NCBI GenBank assembly: GCA_902767355.1
Contig: CACXHG010000167.1
Location: 1-25,360 of the forward strand
DNA: 25,360 nt
Source of the DNA: an uncultured Bacteroidia bacterium
GTDB lineage: Bacteria > Bacteroidota > Bacteroidia > Bacteroidales > UBA932
Direction of reading: 5' to 3'
A model generated the notes under the pieces. It was not told the origin of the DNA. It did no database searches and was given only the letters and a program-made list of their open reading frames with translations. Position 1 is the first letter of the stretch. Each line of letters opens with the position of its first letter. Below are positions 1-8,646 of the stretch, piece by piece. A program made the position numbers and the translations under genes.

Positions 1-1635
1 CGGACCTGCGCTCAGGGCCAGCTCGCCGTCCAGCACCACATAGCCGGTGCGGCCGTTGTATGCAGCGTTGCCGCGGCGGCGGAAGTTGGGCTGCAGATAA
101 TTCTGCTCTACGGCGGTGGCAAGGCTGCGGGTGCCGCTGGTGCGTATCCCGGCCCCGAGATTCACCACCATATCTTCAAAATAGAAAACGCTCTTGAAGC
201 CCGCAAGGCTGTCGCGCGCAAGTTCCATCGTGGCCGCCATTACCCCGGAAGCGGCGTATCCGCCAACGTGCGCGGTGGCATTGACTGCCTTGCGCGGGTC
301 CGCAACGGGGGTCAGCCCGCTGCCGTCCGGAGCTGTGACGCCGGGGACCTTCCACCAGTCCCAGCAGGGGAAAATGTCGTCGTATTCATCTCCGGAAACC
401 ATGGTCAGCAGGGCTCCGTCGGCAGAATAATAGCCGCCGAGGTTCTCGCCGTTGGTCATCTCGTAGCCCAGGGTGCGGCTGGAGTGCATCCTTATGGAAG
501 AATACCAGCTGCTGGTGCGCCAGATGCCGACGTCGGAGCGGGGGAAATAGCGCCCGCCCAGCGGTCCGCCCAGGTTGCGCCCGCCCTGGAAACTGCCCTC
601 GAAGCCTATGCCGGCCGCAGCCAGGTTTTCGCGGGCAATGCCGAAGGCTATGTCCTTGCCGCGGCCGCTGCCCGGAAAGACGTGCCGGCCGCGCATGCTC
701 GGGTCCATATAACCGCCCCAGAAACACCAAGCCAGGCCGTCATTTCCAAAACCTGCGATAATGTCCTTGCAGTTCTGGCCGAAGGCCCAGGGCGTCCCTT
801 CCAGGACCCTCGCCCAGAAGGCGATACTGTCAAAAAAGGCCAGGCCGTAGTTGCCGAACTGCAGCATGTGGCCGTGCAGGTGGAAGGACCAGTCGTCCTG
901 CAGGCCTTCCTTGTCGGTAATCTGGACGGTAGATTCCAGGATATCCTTCATCTGGGCGGCGGTGGCGGCATCGCCTTCTATGGCCGCCCGCATGAGGATG
1001 ACGCCGGCTATCCACACCAGATTCTGCCCGGTGAAACGTGGCTCCACCTTTATGCGGTGCATTATTTCAAGAAAGGCTTCCCTTGTGACGGGGTCGGCCC
1101 GTTCGCCCATGATCAGCAGGTAGATGCCAGCCTTGCGCGGGATGCCGATTTCGTTCCACCACCAGTTGGGATTCCGGGGGTCGGCGGCGGCCCACCAGCG
1201 GCCGGCGCTGCGCAGCATTGCGTCAAGGTCTGCCGAATGGTAAAGCGGATGGCCGGCGGTAGAATATGCCCTGGCCAGGGCGCACATGCGCGACAGGTGC
1301 AGCGACGGCTGCCAGCTGCCGCGGTTGGCGTCGGAGTAGTCTATGTCGGTCCACTGCCCGGCTGCGGCATCGAAACGCCGCTCGAGGTCGCGGCACTCGG
1401 CCTGGGTGAGGGTGGTCTGCAGATAGAGCTGATTCATCACCGCGTCGTTGGCGAAACCCCAGTCGGACAACTCCAGGACTTCTGTGTGCAGGGGCTCTGC
1501 CGGTGCAAAATCTTCCAGCAGGGCGTCGTGCAGCCTGGCTTCCAGCAGTGCCACGGACCCCTTGTCGCCCGGCTGCGCAAAGGCGGCCGCGACAGGGCAG
1601 GCCAGGATGGCGAGTGAAAGAATCAGACGTTTCAT
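1..1635 (-). CDS. Polysaccharide lyase family 8 (chondroitin/hyaluronate/xanthan lyase-like), C-terminus cut by window edge
   Basis: The reading frame stays open from the ATG at 1635 to base 1 (545 codons), so the C-terminal beta-sandwich part is missing. Residues 1-20 form a signal peptide ending AFA before QP, so the enzyme is exported. The rest matches PL8 lyases, which cleave uronic-acid-containing polysaccharides by beta-elimination. Visible family marks are NWWWNEIGIPR (157-167), FTGQN with the probable catalytic Asn205, His254, and Tyr263 nine residues later (the spacing known for chondroitinase AC), an Arg pair at 315/317, NGEN (395-398) and DIFPCWDWWKVPGVT (420-434). It begins 7 bases after the dsbD stop and is probably cotranscribed with it. 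PL8 membership is firm. The substrate (chondroitin, hyaluronan or another glycan) cannot be read from the sequence. No SusC/SusD pair is visible in the window. Confidence 0.9.
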   Translation of the reverse strand, partial: MKRLILSLAILACPVAAAFAQPGDKGSVALLEARLHDALLEDFAPAEPLHTEVLELSDWGFANDAVMNQLYLQTTLTQAECRDLERRFDAAAGQWTDIDYSDANRGSWQPSLHLSRMCALARAYSTAGHPLYHSADLDAMLRSAGRWWAAADPRNPNWWWNEIGIPRKAGIYLLIMGERADPVTREAFLEIMHRIKVEPRFTGQNLVWIAGVILMRAAIEGDAATAAQMKDILESTVQITDKEGLQDDWSFHLHGHMLQFGNYGLAFFDSIAFWARVLEGTPWAFGQNCKDIIAGFGNDGLAWCFWGGYMDPSMRGRHVFPGSGRGKDIAFGIARENLAAAGIGFEGSFQGGRNLGGPLGGRYFPRSDVGIWRTSSWYSSIRMHSSRTLGYEMTNGENLGGYYSADGALLTMVSGDEYDDIFPCWDWWKVPGVTAPDGSGLTPVADPRKAVNATAHVGGYAASGVMAATMELARDSLAGFKSVFYFEDMVVNLGAGIRTSGTRSLATAVEQNYLQPNFRRRGNAAYNGRTGYVVLDGELALSAGP

Positions 1636-1642
1636 ATAAGAG

Positions 1643-3520
1643 CTACAGGTCAAGGAAATCTACGAATGCGTCGGCGTCGAGGTTATAGCCCCGCGGCCCG
1701 GCAAGGGTGTTCCCCTCGGCGTCCAGTATAAAGTAGTTGGGCTGGGAGTTGACCCCGAAACGCTTCAGTATCAGGTCGGAATTGACGCGGCCGACATCTT
1801 TTAAAATCTTGCCGCTGTCGTTGGTGACCCACTTATCCTTGGGGAGCGGGGTCTTGTCATCCACATAGAGCGTGGCAATCACAAAGTCGTTCTGCAGGCG
1901 GCGCAGCACTTCCGGGTTGCTCCACACGCGGGCCTCCATCTCGCGGCAGTTCACGCAGCCGTGGCCGGAGATGTCCACGAACACCTTCTTGCCCTGGGCG
2001 GCTGCCGCTGCAATGGCGTCGTCCAGATTGTCGTAGCCGCTCAGGCCGTGGGGCAGGGCCACCATACCGGGGGTCTTGGCTGCAGTCGGAATCTGCGGTG
2101 CAGCGGACGGCGCATCGGCTCCCAGTACGAAATCCTGGGTCTGGATGGGCGGCAGATAGCCGCTGAGGGCCTTGAGGGGCGCACCCCACATGCCGGGAAT
2201 CATATAGACCACAAAGGCCAGGTCGATTATTGCCAGCGCCAGCCGGCCGACGGAGATATATTCCAGAGGTGTGTCGTTTTTGAAGCGTATCTTGCCCAGC
2301 AGATAGAGCCCCAGCAGGGTGCAGCATACGATCCAGATTGCCAGATAGACCTCGCGGTCCAGCAGGTGCCAGTGGTAGGTCTGGTCGGCAACGGACAGGA
2401 ACTTGAGGCCGAGGGCTATCTCTATGAAGCCCAGCACGACCTTGACGCTGTTGAGCCATCCGCCGCTCTTGGGCAGTTTCTTGAGCACGGAAGGGAAGAA
2501 TGCCAGCAGGGCAAACGGCAGTGCAAAGGCTATGCTGAAGGCCAGCATCGTGACCATGGGCGTCCAGAATTCGCCCTGGGTGCTCTTGATCAGCACGGTG
2601 CCCACGATGGGGCCGGTGCAGCTGAAGCTCACCAGCACCAGGGTCAGGGCCAGGAAGAAAACGCCCGCGAGCCCCTTGCGGTCGCTGCCGCTGTCGGCCT
2701 TGTTGGTCCACTTGCTGGGCAGGGTAATCTCGAACGCCCCGAAAAAGGATGCCGCGAACACCATAAAGATGATGAAAAACAGGATGTTCGGCAGCCAGTG
2801 GGTAGAGAGCCAGTTGAATATGTCGGCGGTGACTGTCTTGCCTCCAAGGGCCCAGGTGAGACCTATTATTATGGAGATAGGCACCGTGTACAGCAGCACT
2901 ATGAACAGGCCGTACATGGCGGCGTTGAAACGGCCCTTGGCTGGGGTTTCGCTGCGCTTGAGAAAGAAAGACACCGTCATGGGCACCATGGGGAACACGC
3001 AGGGGGTCAGCAGCATCAGAAAGCCCCAGAGTATGGCTTCCAGAATCAGCGCCCAGAGGCCCTTGGAGGTCGGCTGCGAGGCCGCCTCGACGCCACTGGG
3101 TGCGCTCAGCTGCACCGGGACGGAGAATTCGTAGTCTTCCGGCATGTTGCAGGTGTCTCCGCTGCAGGCACTCCAAGTCACGGTGCCGCTCACGGTGGCC
3201 TGCCCGCCGCCGGCAAGCGTCAGTCCCTGGCGCAGGATGTACGCCCCGGTCACCACGTTTTCGCCCTTGTAGTCGCTCGGGGTGAATTCTTCAGAGGGCT
3301 CGCCCGAAGTTCTGACGCTCTCGGAGCCGTTTATCTCCAGGACTGTCCCGACATAGGGGTCGGACATAGGGTGGACATAATATCCGTCTGCCACCTGGCC
3401 GGTCACTACCAGCTGGTAGCTATTGTCTTGAACGTGGTTCACGGCCGCCTTCCACACCACGGTCGGTGCGGCCTGGGCAAAGAATAGCGACAGCAGGGTC
3501 GTCAGAATAAAACTATGCAT
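1643..3520 (-). CDS. dsbD: Thiol:disulfide interchange protein DsbD
   Basis: This inner-membrane protein passes electrons from cytoplasmic thioredoxin to periplasmic thiol proteins. The 625 residues show all three DsbD modules. A signal peptide (1-17) and an N-terminal immunoglobulin-like domain carry the CSGDTC pair (Cys119/Cys124). A membrane domain of about eight helices (roughly 155-450) carries the redox cysteines in LTPCVFPM (Cys174) and SFSCTGPIVG (Cys301). A C-terminal thioredoxin domain carries GCVNC (Cys522/Cys525) and a cis-proline at 594 (NSQPNYF). All six redox cysteines are present, so it should be functional. It is the first gene of a two-gene minus-strand unit with the PL8 lyase. 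A TAnnTTTG-like box lies upstream at 3549-3556. Confidence 0.95.
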   Translation of the reverse strand: MHSFILTTLLSLFFAQAAPTVVWKAAVNHVQDNSYQLVVTGQVADGYYVHPMSDPYVGTVLEINGSESVRTSGEPSEEFTPSDYKGENVVTGAYILRQGLTLAGGGQATVSGTVTWSACSGDTCNMPEDYEFSVPVQLSAPSGVEAASQPTSKGLWALILEAILWGFLMLLTPCVFPMVPMTVSFFLKRSETPAKGRFNAAMYGLFIVLLYTVPISIIIGLTWALGGKTVTADIFNWLSTHWLPNILFFIIFMVFAASFFGAFEITLPSKWTNKADSGSDRKGLAGVFFLALTLVLVSFSCTGPIVGTVLIKSTQGEFWTPMVTMLAFSIAFALPFALLAFFPSVLKKLPKSGGWLNSVKVVLGFIEIALGLKFLSVADQTYHWHLLDREVYLAIWIVCCTLLGLYLLGKIRFKNDTPLEYISVGRLALAIIDLAFVVYMIPGMWGAPLKALSGYLPPIQTQDFVLGADAPSAAPQIPTAAKTPGMVALPHGLSGYDNLDDAIAAAAAQGKKVFVDISGHGCVNCREMEARVWSNPEVLRRLQNDFVIATLYVDDKTPLPKDKWVTNDSGKILKDVGRVNSDLILKRFGVNSQPNYFILDAEGNTLAGPRGYNLDADAFVDFLDL

Positions 3521-3548
3521 ACTGATTTGAGTCTAGGCGTTCAAAGAG

Positions 3549-3556
3549 CAAATTTA
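3549..3556 (-). promoter_or_regulatory. Possible -7 promoter box for dsbD
   Basis: The minus strand reads TAAATTTG, an exact fit to the Bacteroidetes -7 consensus TAnnTTTG, 28 bases upstream of the dsbD ATG. No TTTG is found at the usual 19-21 base spacing upstream, where the strand is AAAAAAGGGG. The box is therefore a half-match only. If used, the polymerase footprint would cover the oppositely directed promoter at 3564-3595. Confidence 0.4.
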
Positions 3557-3563
3557 ACACTAT

Positions 3564-3595
3564 TTTGCTTTTGCCCCTTTTTTATCTTAATTTTG
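3564..3595 (+). promoter_or_regulatory. Bacteroidetes-type promoter for the 3626-5927 operon
   Basis: TTTG at 3564-3567, a 20-base spacer and TAATTTTG at 3588-3595 match the Bacteroidetes primary sigma factor consensus (TTTG, 19-21 bases, TAnnTTTG) completely. Transcription should start near 3602, giving a leader of about 24 bases before the ATG at 3626. Confidence 0.75.
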
Positions 3596-3625
3596 TTATG
3601 GATTTCTAATTAAACGTCAGGTATT

Positions 3626-4303
3626 ATGAAGAAATTTATCATTGTTGTGGTGCTGCTCGTTTGCAGCTCGTCTCTTTTTGCCCAGAGGGTAGATTCCTAT
3701 GGCATTCCTTTGCAAAGCATTAATCTTCAGGTCGCAGATGCGCTTGTGCCTACCGTGGGCATAAGTCTTGGGGTCGGCCTCGGGATTGCTTTGGGCGCCG
3801 GGATGGCCGCCGTCATTTCCGGCGGTAATGCCGAGATAGATGCACCTAAGACCACGGGCGTTATTCCCACCCTTTCTGCGGGTTATGAGTTCCATTTTCC
3901 GGATACGCGGTGGTCGCTGGGGCCGGAGCTGAGCTACTGGCACTACGGCCTTGTCAGCACATCCAGCTATCAGCACCTGCACCTTGCAACGGTGGTCGCC
4001 GCCGGCAAGCTCTATTATAAGCCGTCCGGCATCTGCAAGCTCTATGGCGGGCTGGATCTCGGCGCCGGCATTTCTTTCAATACCGTACAGCCCCTTTCTG
4101 GCGGAAGTACTGCCACGAAGGCAGAGGCGGCCGAGGGCGACCAGCCTTCTGAAGATTCCGGCTCCGACGGCCCGGGCAGCTTTCCGGCCATCCAGTTCAA
4201 TCCTATCGGAATGCGTCTGGGCAGCGAGAAGGTGGCCTTCCTGGCAGAGCTTGGCTTCGGCTACAAAGGTATAGTGCAGTTAGGCGTGAATATAGCCCTT
4301 TAA
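3626..4303 (+). CDS. Predicted outer-membrane beta-barrel-like protein, function unknown
   Basis: The 225-residue product has a clear signal peptide (MKKFIIVVVLLVCSSSLFA before QR). A hydrophobic Gly/Ala-rich stretch (about 42-66) follows. The remainder has alternating aromatic and hydrophobic strands typical of small outer-membrane barrels, such as PTLSAGYEFHF (81-91), ELSYWHYGL (101-109), a run of small residues at 132-150 and the C-terminal strand ending QLGVNIAL. An acidic Ser/Pro/Gly-rich loop lies at about 163-184. I do not recognise a specific family; an OmpW/porin-like barrel is an inference from composition and pattern. A canonical promoter lies directly upstream, and the GH78-like gene starts 4 bases after the stop, so the two are very likely cotranscribed. 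Confidence 0.7.
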   Translation: MKKFIIVVVLLVCSSSLFAQRVDSYGIPLQSINLQVADALVPTVGISLGVGLGIALGAGMAAVISGGNAEIDAPKTTGVIPTLSAGYEFHFPDTRWSLGPELSYWHYGLVSTSSYQHLHLATVVAAGKLYYKPSGICKLYGGLDLGAGISFNTVQPLSGGSTATKAEAAEGDQPSEDSGSDGPGSFPAIQFNPIGMRLGSEKVAFLAELGFGYKGIVQLGVNIAL

Positions 4304-4307
4304 TCAG

Positions 4308-5927
4308 ATGTTCAAGAAACTGTTTTTACTCACTGTCGCGGCTTTAATGACCGCGACAGTCGTTTATGCCCAGGATGTGTTTTCTTCTCAGCGTGAGCGC
4401 TGGGCGCGGATTGCCGCGGAGTCTATGCCCCGGCTGGATACCACGGAAGTCTTTCCCGTGAGCGTGGTGGAGGCTGTGGCAGATACGGCAGCTTTCCAGG
4501 GTTGGCGTTATGAGGCCGTCCCCGGGCTGGATACCCTCTCCGAGGCCAACTTCCGTTCGATGCGCACCATCACCTTGGATTTCGGGCGCCATGTCACCGG
4601 CTATCTGCACTTCAGTCTCAAGACCCTGGGCGATGTGATGGACTGCCCGGTGCGCCTCAAGTTTACCTGCGGCGAGGTTCCGGCTGAGCTCAACGTGCCT
4701 TTCGACCCCTGGAAGGGGAGTCTCTCTCGCGCCTGGATGCAGGACGAGACTTTCACCACGCACACCGCCGACAGGGACCTGTGCCTGCCGCGCCGCATGG
4801 CCTTCCGCTATCTCAAGGTAGAGCTGCTGGGCGGTAATTTCGACTTTGCCCTGGACAGCCTGCGCTGCCTGGCCACCACCTCTGCCGGCGAGATAAAAAC
4901 GGCCCTGAACGCGGACTGCCCCCAGATCATAAAGGATATAAACCGCGTCAGCCTGGCGACCCTGGCCGAATGTATGCAGACTGTCTATGAAGACGGCCCA
5001 AAGCGCGACCGGCGGCTGTGGATAGGCGACCTCTATCTGGAGGCGCTTGCCGGCCGCTATTCGTTTCAGAATCACCTGCTTACCAAGCGCTGCCTCTATC
5101 TTTTCGCTTCGCTGACAGATGACAACGGCCGCCTGCTGGCCGATCTGTACGAAAAGCCCGAGCCGCATCCGCAGTGGGGCACATACTGCTTCACATACAG
5201 TCTGTTATATGCCTCTGTGCTGCTGGAATATCTGAATGATACCGGAGATATTGACACCGCCCGCGACCTCTGGCCGGTGGTGGAGGTGCAGATTGCCGAT
5301 GCGATCAGCCGCGTGCGCGACGACGGCACTCTGAACGGCAGCCGCGCCTGGCTCTTCTTCGACCATGCCGTGATGGACACGGAGGTGCCCTTCCAGGGAG
5401 CTGTGCTGTTCGCCCTGTCGCAGAGTTGCGAACTGGCCGAGAGGATAGGTTATGCGGACAGGGTCCAGTCCTGGCGCAAGCTCATGCCCAAAATCCGCAA
5501 GGGCGCCAGAAAGCGCTACTACGACTCCCGCTCTCATCTGATGCTGAGCGCCGGCGACTCTCCCGCATCGGTCCACGCGCAGGTTTGGGCCGTTATCGGG
5601 GGGATACTCTCGCCCAAAGAAGGCCGGCTGGCGATTGAGGCCGCCCTGGCGCGCCCCGACGCCGTCCAGATGGGCTCGCCCTATGCCATGCATTATCTGC
5701 TGGAGGCCATGATACGCTGCGGCATGTGGCAGCAGGCCCGCGACACCATGGTCGATTACTGGGGCGGGATGGTGGCCAGGGGCGCCGACACTTTCTGGGA
5801 AGTCTATGAGCCGGGCAACGACCTGCGCTCGCCCTACAGCTTCCACCCCCTCAACAGCTACTGCCACGCCTGGAGCTGCACCCCGACTTATTTTATTTAT
5901 AAATATCCCGAAGTGTTTCAGAAATAG
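4308..5927 (+). CDS. GH78-like glycoside hydrolase (alpha-L-rhamnosidase-related)
   Basis: The product has 539 residues with a signal peptide (1-21, ending VYA before QD). Residues about 85-185 look like the beta-sandwich that precedes the catalytic barrel in GH78 (DFGRHVTGYLHF at 91-102). The (alpha/alpha)6 barrel follows, with the family acid motif as EDGPKRDRRLWIGD (228-241), normally DCPQRDERLGWTGD. The probable catalytic base is Glu498 in TFWEVYE, and a His-containing segment near the end (SYCHAWSCTPTYF, 517-529) matches the family's SxCHGWSAGP region. GH78 enzymes remove terminal alpha-L-rhamnose by inversion. At 539 residues it is much shorter than classical GH78 enzymes and lacks their extra N-terminal sandwich domains, so substrate and activity may differ. 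It follows the barrel-like gene by 4 bases. Confidence 0.8.
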   Translation: MFKKLFLLTVAALMTATVVYAQDVFSSQRERWARIAAESMPRLDTTEVFPVSVVEAVADTAAFQGWRYEAVPGLDTLSEANFRSMRTITLDFGRHVTGYLHFSLKTLGDVMDCPVRLKFTCGEVPAELNVPFDPWKGSLSRAWMQDETFTTHTADRDLCLPRRMAFRYLKVELLGGNFDFALDSLRCLATTSAGEIKTALNADCPQIIKDINRVSLATLAECMQTVYEDGPKRDRRLWIGDLYLEALAGRYSFQNHLLTKRCLYLFASLTDDNGRLLADLYEKPEPHPQWGTYCFTYSLLYASVLLEYLNDTGDIDTARDLWPVVEVQIADAISRVRDDGTLNGSRAWLFFDHAVMDTEVPFQGAVLFALSQSCELAERIGYADRVQSWRKLMPKIRKGARKRYYDSRSHLMLSAGDSPASVHAQVWAVIGGILSPKEGRLAIEAALARPDAVQMGSPYAMHYLLEAMIRCGMWQQARDTMVDYWGGMVARGADTFWEVYEPGNDLRSPYSFHPLNSYCHAWSCTPTYFIYKYPEVFQK

Positions 5928-5949
5928 TTACAACTTTGGCATTTATGTT

Positions 5950-5957
5950 TAAATTTG
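5950..5957 (+). promoter_or_regulatory. -7 promoter box for the M13 peptidase operon
   Basis: TAAATTTG fits TAnnTTTG exactly and sits 30 bases before the chosen ATG at 5988. The transcript would start near 5964, with an A-rich leader lacking a Shine-Dalgarno. No TTTG exists at the expected spacing; the TTTG at 5935-5938 is only 11 bases away. The support is therefore half of the consensus. Confidence 0.45.
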
Positions 5958-5987
5958 CGCCCCGGAAAAAATACAAACAACAATAAA

Positions 5988-8003
5988 ATGAAAAGGACTT
6001 TTTTGATAATGATGGCTATTGCAGCAATCACTTCCTGTGCTCCCAAGGGCGAGAAGGCTCCGGCTCTGGACCTGAGCGACCTGGACACCACCGTCAGCCC
6101 CAAGGTTGACTTCTACAAATATGCAACCGGCGGATGGCAGGCCAAGAACCCCCTTCGCCCCGAGTTTTCGCGTTTCGGCTCGTTTGACGTGATCGCCGAG
6201 ACCAATCAGAAGCAGCTCAACGAGCTGTTCGAATCCATGGCAAGCATGAAGGCCGAAAAAGGCACCGTAGATCAGAAGATCTCCGACCTCTATAAGATGG
6301 CCCTCGACTCCACTACCCGCAACGAACTGGGCGCCAAGCCTATTCTGGCCGACATCGCCCGCGTACAGGCCGTTTCCAGCAAAGACGAGCTCTGGCGCTT
6401 GCTGGCTCAGATGGAGCTGGAAGGCACCGGCGCAGGCTTCTATGGCAGCGGCGTGGATGCCGACCTGGCAAACAGCGACATGCAGGTTCTCTACCTGGGC
6501 CAGGGTGGCCTGGGCATGGGCGACCGCGACTACTACCTTAAAGAAGAGAATGCAGCCCTCAAGGAAGGCTATCGCAACTTCCTGGTCAAGATACTCAATC
6601 TGTGCTCGGTAGAGAATGCAGAGCAGATCGCAGACAAGACCCTCGAGGTCGAGAACCACATTGCAGAGTATTCCTGGACCCGCGAGCAGAACCGCGACAT
6701 GACGGCCATCTACAACCCCATGTCTTCGGAGCAGATCTTCGCCGCCTATCCCGCCATCGGCTTTGCCGCAGAATGCGAGGTGCTGGGCATCCCCGCGCAG
6801 GAAAAGGTCATCGTGCAGCAGCCTTCTTTCTTCGAGAAGTTCAATGCCTATGTAGAAACCGCAGACCTGGAGACTCTCAAGGCTTACGCCCTGGCTCACC
6901 TGGTTAGCGGCTCTTGCAGCGCCCTGAGCGACGATTTCTACACCGCCAGCTGGGAGTTCTTCAGCCATCAGATGGCCGGCGCACAAGAACAGAAACCCCG
7001 CTGGAAACGTGCAATGGCAGTGCCCAACGGCCTGCTTGGCGAGGCTGTGGGCAAAATGTATGTAGAGCGCTATTTCCCCGAGTCTTCCAAGAAGATGATG
7101 GTGGAACTGGTAGAGAATCTTAAGACCGCCCTCGGCCAGCACATCGACCAGCTGGACTGGATGAGCGATTCTACAAAGGCCCGTGCCCACGAAAAACTCG
7201 CCGCCTTCACCGTCAAGATTGGCTATCCCGACAAGTGGAAAGACTATTCGACCCTGAATATAGATCCCGAGCTGACCTACTACGAGAATCTCAAGAATGC
7301 CAGCGTATGGTATCTCAAAGACAATCTTTCCAAGCTCGGCAAACCTACCGACAAGACAGAGTGGGGCATGACTCCCCAGACCGTCAATGCCTACTACAAC
7401 CCCACCACCAACGAGATCTGCTTCCCCGCAGGCATACTGCAGAAGCCGTTCTTCGACCCCGAAGCTGACGCTGCCGTCAACTACGGCGGTATCGGTGTAG
7501 TCATCGGTCACGAGATGTCCCATGGCTTCGACGACCAGGGCTCTATGTTCGATGCAAACGGCAATATGGCCAACTGGTGGACTGCCGAGGACAAGGCCAA
7601 GTTCGACGCCAAGGGCGACGCCCTCGTGGCTCAGTTCGACGCCGTTGAGGTCCTCCCCGGCGTGAAGGCCAACGGCCGCTACACCCTGGGCGAGAACATC
7701 GGCGACCACGGCGGACTGTCCATCGCATTCTCCGCCCTGCAGAATGTCCTCAGGGAGCATCCCCAGGGCCTGATAGACGGCTTCACCCCCGAGCAGCGCT
7801 TCTACCTGTCCTACGGCAAGATCTGGGCTCAGAACATCACCGACCAGGAGAAGGCCCGCCTGACCAACATGGACCCTCACTCCCTGGCGGAGAACCGCGT
7901 GAACGTATCCCTGCGTAACTTCCAGAGCTTCTTCGACGCCTTCGACATCAAAGAGGGCGACCCCATGTACCGCCCCGAAAGCGAGCGCGTGCATATCTGG
8001 TAG
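5988..8003 (+). CDS. M13 family zinc metallopeptidase, lipoprotein (PepO/neprilysin-like)
   Basis: I chose the ATG at 5988 (671 residues). An in-frame TTG at 5955 would add 11 residues ahead of the signal and would overlap the promoter box. From 5988 the protein begins with a lipoprotein signal ending ITSC (Cys17), so it is probably anchored on the periplasmic or outer face of the envelope. The fold matches the M13 oligopeptidases: the zinc site HEMSH (508-512) followed by ENIGD (569-573), which gives the third zinc ligand Glu569 and Asp573, and the substrate-binding NAYY (467-470). The length agrees with the family's 650-700 residues. These enzymes cut short peptides. No residue needed for catalysis is missing. 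Two lipoprotein genes follow directly, 7 bases and then 12 bases apart. Confidence 0.93.
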   Translation: MKRTFLIMMAIAAITSCAPKGEKAPALDLSDLDTTVSPKVDFYKYATGGWQAKNPLRPEFSRFGSFDVIAETNQKQLNELFESMASMKAEKGTVDQKISDLYKMALDSTTRNELGAKPILADIARVQAVSSKDELWRLLAQMELEGTGAGFYGSGVDADLANSDMQVLYLGQGGLGMGDRDYYLKEENAALKEGYRNFLVKILNLCSVENAEQIADKTLEVENHIAEYSWTREQNRDMTAIYNPMSSEQIFAAYPAIGFAAECEVLGIPAQEKVIVQQPSFFEKFNAYVETADLETLKAYALAHLVSGSCSALSDDFYTASWEFFSHQMAGAQEQKPRWKRAMAVPNGLLGEAVGKMYVERYFPESSKKMMVELVENLKTALGQHIDQLDWMSDSTKARAHEKLAAFTVKIGYPDKWKDYSTLNIDPELTYYENLKNASVWYLKDNLSKLGKPTDKTEWGMTPQTVNAYYNPTTNEICFPAGILQKPFFDPEADAAVNYGGIGVVIGHEMSHGFDDQGSMFDANGNMANWWTAEDKAKFDAKGDALVAQFDAVEVLPGVKANGRYTLGENIGDHGGLSIAFSALQNVLREHPQGLIDGFTPEQRFYLSYGKIWAQNITDQEKARLTNMDPHSLAENRVNVSLRNFQSFFDAFDIKEGDPMYRPESERVHIW

Positions 8004-8010
8004 TGTATAT

Positions 8011-8634
8011 ATGAAACGAACCTGCGCAGTATTATTGATTCTTTTCTGCCTTTCCTGTACCAGGCTCTCGGAAGAGGATAATCCGCTGAAGAGGCCTGTT
8101 ACAGAAGAGGAATTCTCTTATGTGGAACCTTCGTTCGAAGGTACTTCTATAAGATGTGATTATGAGTCAATGGCATATATTGATCATTATTATTTTACTT
8201 TCTCGCAAAATCTGGCGAATGAAGTTGTAGATAACCCGCGCAGGCTAGGAGCAAACTTGACGCTGCACTGTCTGAAAGTCACAGAAAACGAAGATTCGTC
8301 GGGAAGCATTCGGGCGCAAGTCTTTTGGACGTCCTTTGGACATAATGAATCTTCGGGCAAGATTATTATGAAAGTTCTTTCCCCACGAAAGGGTGCTGTT
8401 CTATGTGTTAAACTTTATCAACCTAGAATTTTCAGTGACGATAAGAATGATCTGGTTGTTGTAAACATTGGCAGGTGCAAAACCACTATGGAAAACAGTT
8501 GGGAGGATATTGTGTTCGACTTTAAGGGGAAGGGATCGGAATATGCCCATTATGTGACTTGTTTCGAACTTACTCCAGGTGATGGCGAATGTAATCCGGG
8601 TGATGTTTGGTATTTTGATGAGTTCCGTTTGTAA
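8011..8634 (+). CDS. Putative lipoprotein of unknown function
   Basis: The 207-residue product opens with a hydrophobic signal and a Cys at 16 (FCLSC), an imperfect lipobox that would still allow lipidation. The mature part has beta-rich, carbohydrate-binding-module-like texture: YYFTFSQNLANEV near 52-64, SSGKIIMKVLSPRKGAVLCVKL near 112-133, and a C-terminal segment ending GDVWYFDEFRL. That ending resembles the last strand of the jelly-roll domains found in many Bacteroidetes surface lipoproteins. This is an inference; I recognise no named family. The gene is visibly AT-richer than its neighbours and uses many A/T-ending codons, unlike the M13 gene just 7 bases upstream. It is probably read from the same promoter. 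Confidence 0.7.
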   Translation: MKRTCAVLLILFCLSCTRLSEEDNPLKRPVTEEEFSYVEPSFEGTSIRCDYESMAYIDHYYFTFSQNLANEVVDNPRRLGANLTLHCLKVTENEDSSGSIRAQVFWTSFGHNESSGKIIMKVLSPRKGAVLCVKLYQPRIFSDDKNDLVVVNIGRCKTTMENSWEDIVFDFKGKGSEYAHYVTCFELTPGDGECNPGDVWYFDEFRL

Positions 8635-8646
8635 AATGATTCGCAA

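Noticed and set aside
268..1617. Long plus-strand open frame opposite the PL8 gene
   Set aside because: It is the antisense shadow of the PL8 lyase, whose own frame is open to the window edge and carries clear family motifs. The plus frame has none.
5949..7994. Minus-strand open frame opposite the M13 peptidase
   Set aside because: It is an antisense shadow; the sense strand encodes a complete M13 enzyme with HEMSH and ENIGD.
8126..8145. Perfect ACCTTCG-TT-CGAAGGT inverted repeat as an operator
   Set aside because: It lies inside the coding sequence of the first lipoprotein, with a two-base loop; chance is sufficient explanation.
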